Under the pieces are notes generated by a model that saw only the letters and a program-made list of their open reading frames with translations, searched no databases and was not told the DNA's origin. A DNA stretch of 64,000 nucleotides from Dactylorhiza incarnata (taxonomy: Eukaryota > Streptophyta > Magnoliopsida > Asparagales > Orchidaceae). Positions 46,690-55,992 of the stretch are shown here, piece after piece. The stretch is from assembly GCA_033032865.1 (NCBI GenBank), contig JAWHQI010000202.1:2232001-2296000 (forward strand), given 5' to 3'. The translations under genes were made by a program, and so were the position numbers. The first letter of the stretch is position 1; each line of letters starts with the position of its first letter.

Positions 46690-47960
46690 ATGGCTATAGA
46701 ATCAAGAATAGTTGTATGCTCCAGGGAGATCTTTGACCTATGGAAAGTAAGAGTAAGAATATTCATGGAGGCAATAGATCCTTGAATGTTCGGAGTTTTT
46801 CAAGAAGGGGATTATCTCTCTCAGTCAGTGTCCAAGAAAATCCTAGACAACTTGGACAAGAAAGCCAAAGACATTATTGCTGGTGCAGTTAATATCTCCA
46901 CGCTCCAGAGACTGGCTCACTGCATGACTGCAAAAGAGATGTGGAATTCTCTAACTATCCTTATGGAAGGACATAATCATAAGGATGAGTTTGGATTGAC
47001 CGTCTTATCTGCGTCAGAAGAAGAGAGTCACCAGGATGCACTTAGATTGACCGTCTCATCTGCGTCAGAAAAAGAGAGTCATCAGGATGAGGTTTGTCCC
47101 AAGCGCATAAGGGCTCCTCTTTCTACTTCAGACTCAGATTCAGAGACAAGCTCATCCAGCAATGATGACTGGTCAAAATCATACAACGATCTTCTAGAAG
47201 AGGTCAAGACTCCCAAGATGCTGTGCAAGCAGCAGGATGCAAAAATTTCCACTCTTCAAGCAAGAAATCTTGATCTCTCACAGAAAGCAGAAAAGCTAAC
47301 TCTAGAGAGTGCTGAGTTTTGTCAACTCAAAAAGGAGTTGATTGGCAAATTTGGGAAAACTCTGAAGGCACTGATTGAAAGCAAGGAGTTGTGCCGCTCA
47401 CTAACCAGAGAAGTAGTTCTTCTGAAGAAGGACAAAATGCAGCCCAATGTCCTGAAGGTCAATGTCCTGAAGGTCAAGAATGACAAGACCAGAAGGGTGG
47501 AGGATAAGCTTGCCACTGAAATGAAGCCTGTTGCAAGCTCCTTCAAATCTAAGATCATGCCTAGAATCTACAAAGGGCCCCAGAAAGGTGTGAGGAGGCA
47601 AAAACATTTTGAGCTCAGACAAGAGAAGAAATCCTTAAAAAGGACTGACTCTAGAAGGATACCTGTGGTCGACAGCAACAAAAATCATGTACACCATCAA
47701 CACAGTTCACCTTCTTTGCTTCAATCAGTCGTTCGCACACAGAACCCCTGCTCATACAGTCAGACAAAAGGGAAGATACAATAGGTTTGAATGCTGGTGC
47801 TGTGGAAAAACAGGACACTTTGCCATTGACTGTTGGCACAACTCTAGTGTGCCCAGTACAAAGAAGAGACCTTCCGGAGCGGCTGAGGTAAGTATAAGAA
47901 ATCCTTATTGGACTAACAAGAACCTAGGACCCAAGTTATCTTGGGTTCCTAAGGGATTTT
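46690..47960 (+). pseudogene. TRG-S gag (copia/Sirevirus type)
   Basis: ATG at 46690; a TGA at 46783-46785 interrupts it after the FDLWKVRVRIFMEAIDP segment, and the 332-codon frame 46786-47784 follows. This holds the rest of the capsid-like domain (TAKEMWNSLTILMEG), an acidic Ser-rich part with a 17-residue tandem duplication (46991-47092), and a long coiled coil (LLEEVKTPKMLCKQQ). A frameshift near 47770 leads to 47962, with a CCHC knuckle CWCCGKTGHFAIDC and the LGPKLSWVPKG motif that marks the gag-pol border. No protease or later domain follows. Nonfunctional as read. Confidence 0.85.
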
Positions 47961-48075
47961 AAATCCGTTTTGCAAGGAAGTCCACTTAGCCAATCAGCAA
48001 CACACAAGGCTAATGGACCATAAGTGATCCAGGGTCAACTCTGGACTAAAGAAATCCTAACCCCATGTCAATCCA

Positions 48076-48410
48076 AGGGGAGTTATCACATCAAGGGGGA
48101 GTCACTCACTCAAGAAAATCTCAAGTGGAGGAAAGAAGTCAGAAAGGGGGAGAATGGCATAAATATGCTCAAGACTAAGATGCTCAAGAAGATCTCAAAG
48201 ATAGGGGGAGCAAAGATGTCAAGAAAAAGGGGGAGCCACAAAAGAAGAGGCATCGAATCTAGGGGGAGCCACAAGATTGATGTACTCATATGGTCAACAA
48301 AAGATAAGTAAACCCTTAAATACAGAGCCTTCTATACAAGATTATAATAATTACTGTCAAGTGAAAGTAGTCTTGAATTGAGATTCTGACCTCTTCAAAT
48401 AGGGGGAGAT
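48076..48410 (+). promoter_or_regulatory. Multiple polypurine tracts before the TRG-S 3' LTR
   Basis: AAGGGG(G)AG-type tracts at 48076, 48093, 48144, 48202, 48226, 48260 and 48401; the last abuts the LTR and is the expected plus-strand primer. Repeated polypurine tracts are a known feature of Sirevirus elements. The stretch 47963-48410 is otherwise without a gene. Confidence 0.8.
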
Positions 48411-50130
48411 TGTTGGGAATCCTGCTCACATGATTCCTGATTTGAAGAAGTCAACAACTCAAGAATACTTCACTTTGTATTTAATTTTCCACTTAGTTCA
48501 TACTTGCAGGAATCGACAATAAGTCATGTACCTTAGTTACTTAACTAAGTACTATAACTTCGAGAAGCATAGGAGAAATCATCGACAATGCGTGCTTGTC
48601 GTCGTAATGAAGGGCAGAGCAGCACCCGTTGAGAAGCAAAGTATTCATCGACCGCTGAGACATGGCGTGATCGTCGAACGAAGAATGCCGATCGTCGAAC
48701 GAATGATGGCAAGTTCGTCGATCACAGAATGCTGTTCGTCGAACACAGAGAAGACACAGGACATCGTCATGAAGAAGGCATGTCGTCGAGTAAACAACAT
48801 GATTACGACGACATATTGCAAGAAAGAGGATCTCAACGACACAATCAGAGAGAGCTTATCGTCATATGTGCAGAATCGCCAGGATATCTTGTATCGTCGA
48901 GATACCACCATCAGTAGCAAAAGTAAGAAGACTTGAAAGTCTACTAAAGCTCAAGGCAACAACAAAGTCCTATCGTCGAGATATTACCATATCTCAAAGA
49001 TGCTGCCTGTATCAGCATGAAGATGGATATATCGTCGAGACAGAATTCAAACGTCGCAGCGTGCTGTCAGCATTTAATACCGCCGCCTGATTGTCCAATC
49101 AATGCGTGCACCTAAGGAATAGAGCTATGAGCGCGTGCTCTTTTGAATTGGGCATCTGACAGAAAAGGACATTGATTGTGACCGTTGAGCAGTGTTCTCT
49201 GTTCTATAAAAAGGAACGAAGGGTGCCCTAGGAACTCTCTCGAACACTAGAGCGAAAAACTATCCCGCCGCTATACTTGAACAATCTTTCTTGAGTGAGA
49301 AGAAGAAGAAAAAGTAGAGAGCAAGACTCAAGTGCTCTCTGAAGAATCAGTCATCTTCATCAACTGAAAGGTAGCCGATCAAAACCAGGCAAAGGAAGTG
49401 AAGGATGACGAAGATCCAGTGCTGAAACTCCGAATCAAGAAGCATCTTCTTCAACCTAAAGAAGCCGATCTCCATTAGGCTAAGTTGCCGATCAACATCA
49501 GGCAAAAGAGACATTTTACTTTACTGTATTTTCTAGTAAGGCTTGTGGGCCAATTTGTCTAGCTTGAGTGTTGGAGAGCTGTGAGGCTTGAGGGCCAGGG
49601 CAGTGGACTTGAGTGTCCGACTTTGTCTAGCTTAAGAGCTGGAGAGCTGTGAGGCTTGAGGGCCAGGGCAGTGCGCTTGCGGGTGCGATCTGCCGATCTT
49701 GCAGCCTCGGGGGAAGTAGGGGATTGTGGGCCTAGGCTGTTGGGACTTGCGGGTCTGTGTTGTGTGGGGCTTGAGGGCCTTAGTGTCGAGCTTGCGGGCT
49801 CGGGGGCATAAGGGGCTTGCGGGCCTAGGCTGTTGGGACTTACGGGTCCGTGGTGTAAGGCTTGAGGGCCTGATGTTTTTGGCGGCATTTGCCGAGCCCG
49901 CAAGCCCCTTATGCCCCACACACTGCTGGGTAGGCGGAGAGGGAAAGAGGACTACTCAAGACACCTAGTCTTGAGGAACCTCTATAGATAGTTACGTGCT
50001 TTCTGTGGTTTGCTCTTTATTTCTTAGATCTATTAACCAGAAAGTAAGAAAAACTTAAAGGGGATAATATAAGAAGAAAATCCTATTCACCCCCCCTCTA
50101 GGTGATAAAGTCGACACCCCATAAACAACA
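48411..50130 (+). mobile_element. TRG-S 3' LTR (1720 bp)
   Basis: Partner of 44908-46615. Differences are visible but modest, plus indels in the GC-rich repeats. Same TATA box (49203-49212). The C run is shorter (50089-50096). Confidence 0.92.
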
Positions 50131-50135
50131 ACTTT

Positions 50136-50804
50136 TTCTTTGGCTTCAGTCTTAACCATGCTCTTCAATAAGAGCTCATAGGACTTGAGCTTTCCTATTC
50201 GAGTATCAATAAAAATATCTCTATGACATCTGGACTCTCTAATAGCCCAGATCCTTGTGTCTTATGTGCTTGGGAAGCACATGAGGAGCTTGTCATTTAT
50301 CTCTATTAGAGATATCTCCTTGTCGAGTCTTTTTAGCTCATTTATAATGTTGTTGAATCTCTCATGCATCTCAGCTACACTTTCTTCAGACTTTTTTTGG
50401 AAGTTCTCATATTGTGATATGAGAAGGAGCCGTATGTCCTTTCTTTCATCAGAACTTCCCTCATCCAATCATGAAAGTGATCCTTAGATTTCTTTGGCTG
50501 GCTTGCAGTCAGCCACCTTCTGGAAAATGTCCTCAGACATTGTAGAGACCAGAATGTTCATGGCCTTGACATCACATGCCTTCAGCTTCTTTTTAGCTTA
50601 TGTCCATTTAGATCTAGGGACAGGTTCTTGTGTGATAGTTCAACTGGCAGTTCTCCTGACTGGTGCTGGAGGACCTGAGATAATGACATCAAAAATGTCT
50701 TCATCAATAGAGTTCATATATTACTTTATTCCGGCTTTCCAAAATATAAACTTATTCAGGTTACACACTTGTGGTTAGATGGATGCATAGTCCTTAGAAC
50801 TCAT
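50136..50804 (-). pseudogene. Copia-type gag, N-terminal part (unit A6)
   Basis: Start at 50804 (ATG AGT TCT AAG). UBN2-like domain with the stretch from DDIFQKV to LLLISQYENFQKKSEESVAE (frame 50468-50262). At 50640-50638 it keeps a sense Gln codon where most other TRG-A copies have TAG. It is more diverged from A1, A4 and A5 than they are from each other. A frame break lies between the two parts near 50480. Continues, beyond TRG-S, at 44907. Confidence 0.78.
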
Positions 50805-50901
50805 TTTGTGAAAATAATTTTAAAATATAAAATTTAGAGGTGAGAGGATATTTTGATCAAGGTGTTAACCTTTTTATGATCACCCTCGCTCTGATATCAA
50901 T

Positions 50902-52027
50902 TGAAAGTGCACAGTGTTACCTCTAATTATTCTACGGAGGGGGGGGGGTGAATATAGTTTTAAAACTTTTCTATAGTCTTATGCACACATAATAAAAATA
51001 CTTTTAATTCCTGTGCATTCAACTGATCAATCCAGAATAGAGTAATCATAGAAATGCAGAAATAATAAAATGGACAACACAGAAATTCACAGCACAAAGA
51101 CAAGGGCTATAGTGGTTCCAAAAAACTTATGGGTACATCCACTCTTCTAACACCTTGGTAGGAATACATTAATCAGTGCCTACATCTTTTGATTAGGAGA
51201 CTCTTAGAACCATTAAGTCTTTTGGTAAGGAGACTCTTAGAACCAACAATTGAGTCTTTTGGTAAGGATACTCTTAGAGACAAGGACCGAGTCTTTTGAT
51301 AAGGAGACTCTTAGAACCAATCTAGATCTTTCGATAAGGAGATCTTGAACCACTGAATTCTTTGGAGAGGGATTCTAAAACTTTTTACTCAAATTAAAAT
51401 AAGAAAGAATATGAAAGAAGAGGAAGAAATTAGTCTTCTGATTTGAATACTCTTTCATCAGATTTCTCTGAGTATTCTTGATCATGTGGACTGGATTTTG
51501 TAGAATATTAATCCTTTGTTGGAAAAGGATTGTTAAGCTTTGTCCAATCTTTCACTTGGTTGCAGAAGAGAGAAGAAGAAGAGATGCTGAACAGAGAAGT
51601 ATCTTTCTGTATCTTGTCTGAGAGAGAACTTGAGGAAGAAGACATAATATAATGGTTTAATTGTTTGTTATATCTCTTCCTGAGTATATTTTATGTCGAA
51701 TAACATTTGAATTTGTTTGCGCTTCTGTTGTGCCCCTTTTAGGAATGTTCACGGGATAATATCGTTCTCTTTCCATTTATGTTGACAGCCCGCCAATCAT
51801 CTTATTGAATAACTTCCAAGAATATCTTTGTTGTCTTTTTGGAATCCTTCTTTCCATTCTTGGCAATAAATAAACCGTTAGAATTCAAATTACTTCCTTG
51901 TATACCTTCTGGAAGAGCATCAAAAAAGAATACAAAAATTATTCTATTTCTGTGCCTATATTCGACGTAGCGTCGAATACATTTGCCTTCTTGTCGACGC
52001 GCCTCCGTGTTCTAATAGAAGCTGCTT
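50902..52027 (-). mobile_element. TRG-A LTR-4, truncated
   Basis: The 5' LTR of unit A6, lacking its first 470 bp or so. It breaks off at about 52027 after GAAGCTGCTT, where gypsy gag sequence begins. Carries the G run (50938-50948) and hairpin-arm repeats (51180-51345). The most diverged of the four TRG-A LTRs. Confidence 0.88.
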
Positions 52028-52290
52028 TGCCCTTCTCCGCACACGTTGAACCTGCCGTACGAGCATAGTCCACAACTCGGTTTCCTACCCTCAGGGGACC
52101 ACTTCAACACACTCGGGCTTTGTGTCCCACCTTTACATAGGTGAAACATGTCATGGGACCCCGTGCAGTAGTTGCTACCGATACATTAGAGGGAGCTGGT
52201 TCCGCGAACCTAGACTTCCACTTATTCCTCCGGAACTCCGACTTTGACTGAGAGGTCGACGTGTGAAACTGTAGCTTCTTTGAATTGAGG
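52028..52290 (-). pseudogene. Gypsy gag fragment
   Basis: The minus frame 52310-52104 reads FHTSTSQSKSEFRRNKW, then TARGPMTCFTYVKVGHKARVC. This matches the basic region and zinc knuckle of Gyp-1 gag (18340-18600), with the second knuckle Cys changed to Tyr. Only this part of gag remains; it is a diverged relic, not Gyp-1 itself. Confidence 0.8.
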
Positions 52291-52547
52291 ATTTCATGCA
52301 CGCAAGGCATGTCTCCAAAGTACTATTTCACAAGTACCAACACCACCCTAAGTTATAAGACCTTAGGTGTGAAAAGTGCTTTTAGTCGGTCTGGGTGAAC
52401 ACCTTCCATGACCTCTCCCTTGATCGCACAGTGCACAAGAGGTTGGGACCTCTCACCGATCTACATGGAAATGGGTTTGGTTCAGCTTTGCTCATGCTCT
52501 AGTCGTCATGATCTATCGCATGATGTGGGTACAACTTTGCCTCATCC
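52291..52547 (-). mobile_element. Gyp-1-related LTR relic, left piece
   Basis: Similar to 12750-13005 of the Gyp-1 LTR (shared CTTTTAGTCGGTCTGGGT, ACACCTTCCATGACCTCTCC), but clearly more diverged than the two Gyp-1 LTRs are from each other. Interrupted at 52548 by LTR-X. The relic resumes at 63547. Confidence 0.75.
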
Positions 52548-53029
52548 TGTAACGCCCTGAAATTTTCCAGGAATTATTTTATTCCTTCTTTGACGTCATT
52601 TTTGACGTAAGAGTGTTACGTTAGTGCGAATTTAGCGGTGCGCCATTATTTACGCATTTTCGCATTCTTTCGGTCATGTCGACCAAATTTTGGAGTGTGC
52701 TGGAATTGGAAAATTTTGCGTTAGGAATAAATTATTTAATTTTAGAGAGGCTCGTCGAAGTTTCGTTGCGATCCGAGCGTTATTAGAGTCCCGGTGATTT
52801 TTTGAAGTTTTGTTTATTTATCGTCGCCGCAATCTTCAAAAAAATTTATCTCTTGAGTTTGGCTCGTCGGATTCTGTTTCCGCCTTCTCCATTGGATTCG
52901 TAGCGCCGATATTTGTCTCCGGTGCGATTTTCGTTGGAATCGGCGACCATTGGTTCGGCCATTCTTTTCTCATTATTAATATTATTATTAGTATTATTAT
53001 CTTTGCCGGCAGCCTCCTCCATTCTGTCT

Positions 53030-53095
53030 GTTTATATATATATAATATATAAATATCTTCCTCCATTACCTCTTTATATATATATATTCTATTCT
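53030..53095 (+). promoter_or_regulatory. Possible TATA region of LTR-X
   Basis: Two TA-rich blocks (TATATATATAATATATAAAT and CTCTTTATATATATATATTC) followed by a pyrimidine-rich stretch CTATTCTCCTTCTACTTCTTC, the usual layout of a plant core promoter. A CGCGGTAAGTTTTC splice-donor-like sequence follows at 53250. Inference only. Confidence 0.4.
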
Positions 53096-53624
53096 CCTTC
53101 TACTTCTTCATTCCTAATGTTCCTGAACCAGATTTTGAGAGAGAGAAAGAGGGTTTTAGGGTTTCCTGAGCTTTCCGACCGCCGCCGACGGAGCTCCGGT
53201 GCTCGAAATCTTCGTCGGAGCATAGTTTTGGAAAGCTCTCGTCATGTGCGCGGTAAGTTTTCTTTGATTCGTAGATTTTTGGCGCTAAAGTTAGCGGCCT
53301 AACCCTCTTTTTGTCCATTTTCCATATATTTTTCATGCGTAGACCGTGTTTGAGCCGATCCATGGCGTGGGGGGCTTGTGAGGCAATTCATCGGTGATTC
53401 GAGTAAAGGCAAGTGGTGGTTTGTTGTTTTTTCCTTGGAATGTTTCTACAGATTCTTTTCTTCTCTGTTTAACCCTTCTGTGTATGATAATATATTTATT
53501 TGTTGATTTATCCAGTAGATTAATTTTACTTAGTTTTTTTTCTAAATTTTTTTTTTATATAAGATTATGTCCAGTCGATCTTCTCTTGGCTTAGTTTTTT
53601 CTTCTTGAAATTTCTATTTCTTAA

Positions 53625-54310
53625 GCCTTCCCGTCGATCGGCACCCTGTCCCATTGATCGACGGGAGAGGTCAGGGAAGTCGTCTTTTGTTGAAGTTTAT
53701 AAGTGTAAATCGATGGGACACCCGTTGATCGGGCTCCCGTCCCGTCGATCGGGCTCTCTTAAAGCCTTATAGTCGATTTTGACTTGAGTTTTCCGTCGAT
53801 TTTGCAATCTTCAAGTCGACTTTATTATAAGTTAACTTTTCCCGTCGATTTATATGCTTCCCGTCGATTTATTTTCCTAAGACTTAGCAGAGTTTTGGTT
53901 GTCTTCTGCCGATCGGCCGGCCTTCCCGTTGATCGACGGGACCGCTCGTCGATCGACGGGCCAGCCAGCTGATTTTGGCTAAGTCCTTTTCCGTCGCCTT
54001 TCATGTGTTTTTCCCATCGATTTTATCGACCTTTTTCGTCTACTTTCATTTGTTTTTCTCGTCGAGTTTATCATCCTTCCCCGTCGACTTTGACATAAAG
54101 TCTTCTAGTCGATTTTGATTAAGTTTTTCTAGTTGACTTTGGTGTAAGTCTTTCCCGTCGACTTTTGTTAAGTCTTTCTCGTTGACTTTTGTTAAGTATT
54201 TCCCGTCGACTTTTGTTAAGTCTTTCTCGTCGACTTTTGTTAAGTCTTTTTCGTTGACTTTGGTCTATTCCCATCAGCTTTTGTTAAGTTTTCCTGTCGA
54301 CTTTTAAGAA
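53625..54310. repeat. CCCGTCGACTTT / GATCGACGGG array in LTR-X
   Basis: About 25 copies of a short motif with GTCGA core: first CCCGTCGATCGGG-type palindromes (53630-53960), then nearly regular units CCCGTCGACTTTTGTTAAGTCTTT (54100-54300). Not coding. Confidence 0.85.
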
Positions 54311-54450
54311 GTCTTTCTGTCGATTTCATCGCATATCCTGAATTGTTTTCAGCATATCTTTATGTTCTTTTGCCAAATGTTCCCGGGTATCTTAAGCAAT
54401 GTTATCATGTATTTTTGACCTTTCGTTGAGACTTTTAGATGAAGCTATGC

Positions 54451-55799
54451 TGAAAGTGCACAGTTAACCACACTAGAATTCTCTAGAGGGGGGGGGGGGG
54501 GGGGGGGGATAGAGATTTAAATAAATTTTGTGCAAAGTTAACAAATATATATATATATATGTAATAATCACATAATTAAGCTTCCCACATACACCAACAA
54601 GAATTAAGTAAATAAACAAAGAAATAGCAAAATGAAAATCACAGCACAACACAAAGAAATATAGTGGTTCCCCAAACTTTGGGTAGTCCACTCTTCTACC
54701 CCCTTGGTAGGAATTCACTATCTTGCACTGAGTCTTTTGATAAGGAGACTCTTAGAACCAGCCTAAGTCTTTTGATAAGGAGACTCTTAGAACCAGCCTG
54801 AGTCTTTTGATAAGGACACTCTTAGAACCAGTACAACTGAATTTTTTGAAGAGAGATTCTAAAAACTCTTTTACACAATTGAAGTTGAAATAAGAATGAG
54901 AAGAAGAATTAGAAGAAACAATTAAAACAAGAAAGAATCTTCTTCCTAGCAAGAAGATTAGAAGCAAAAGAATAGTGAATGTAATCTCTCTTCTATAGTG
55001 AGAATGAGATTGTAAGCTTTTCTCTCTTTTGTGAGAGCTTTCAGAATTTGCAGCAGAATGGCTTCAGAAGGAGGAGAAGATGAAGGCTTTTTCTTTGCTG
55101 CAGCACACTATCTCTTTTCTCAGCTTTCTCACTCTTCACTTGGGAGCTCTTCCTCTTTTTCAAATGTATATGGTGGATCACTAGTTATTATTCTCTGCCG
55201 ACCTCCTCTTTATTTATAGCTCTGTTTCAAAAGATGTTGCTAAAGGGGAATAATCAATCAGCAATTAGAGAGAAAAAGTTTCCATAATAATTAAATCTGT
55301 AGAAGGAAAGAATTCATTCTGATTTCAAATAATATCCATAATAATCATAATCAAATTAGCCAAGAATCAAATAGAAGGAAAGACTGACTCAGAACGGCTA
55401 TAAAAGAATAATATCATTCCATAAAAATCAGATCTACAAAAAGAAGGAAAGAGATCTGGCGTGTTTTTGAATTTCTTATAGAAATCGACGTGCGTCGATT
55501 ACTATTCGACGTAAACGTCGATTTCATCCTGGCTGGACGTCGAGAGGAGAATAAGGAAGGTGCATCGACTTAGGTGCGTCGAATTTATTAAATGCATCGA
55601 CTAGAAGTCAGAGGTACGTCGACAAATATTACGTCGAATTCTTCTTAGAGTTACTTCGACTCATTCTGAGAGAAACGTCGAGTACATTTCGACGTTGCGT
55701 CGAATACTATTCGACGCATATTTACTTAGCCTAAATTTTCATTCTTAGAATTTATATTCTACTCAATTCTAGGGGTTAAGATAAATCATTTCCCCAACA
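54451..55799 (-). mobile_element. TRG-B 3' LTR (1349 bp)
   Basis: Minus strand TGTTGGGGAAATG to GCACTTTCA. G run at 54487-54508, three AAGGAGACTCTTAGAACCA-type repeats at 54725-54840, CGTCGA motifs at 55485-55725. Confidence 0.95.
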
Positions 55800-55992
55800 A
55801 TCTCCCCTATTTGTCTTAACCCTATTTAGAGAGAAATTATATCAGCTTTTAATCAACACAGCAAAGCATTTATATAGAGAAGAAATATGCTAAGTAATCA
55901 GAAGAAGGGAGAAATCATATAAACAGACTTCATAATAAGTATTTAAGCATGGAAAAAAATATAGATTGTATCAATATTGTTCAACACATCAT

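Larger units (their letters stand above)
44908..50130 (+). mobile_element. TRG-S, complete gag-only element (5223 bp)
   Basis: Plus-strand element with LTRs 44908-46615 and 48411-50130, primer site at 46618, a short internal region with one gag remnant, and a polypurine tract AGGGGGAGAT at 48401-48410. Perfect target duplication ACTTT (44903-44907 and 50131-50135). The internal region is only 1795 bp and has no pol domain. LTR ends, the AACAAGTGGTATCAGA junction and multiple polypurine tracts resemble Sirevirus copia elements, so it is probably a deletion derivative of one. Confidence 0.93.
52548..54450 (+). mobile_element. LTR-X, left piece (gypsy-type LTR)
   Basis: Begins TGTAACGCCCTGAAATTTT, a typical gypsy LTR start. 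Short reading frames here are not convincing genes. Includes a promoter-like TA-rich block and a CGTCGA array. Interrupted by TRG-B at 54451, continuing at 61927. No end with GGGCGTTACA was found, so it is truncated on the right. Confidence 0.65.

Noticed and set aside
48024..48311. 95-codon Lys-rich frame after TRG-S gag
   Set aside because: Purine-rich translation of the repeated polypurine tracts; no similarity to protease or other pol parts.
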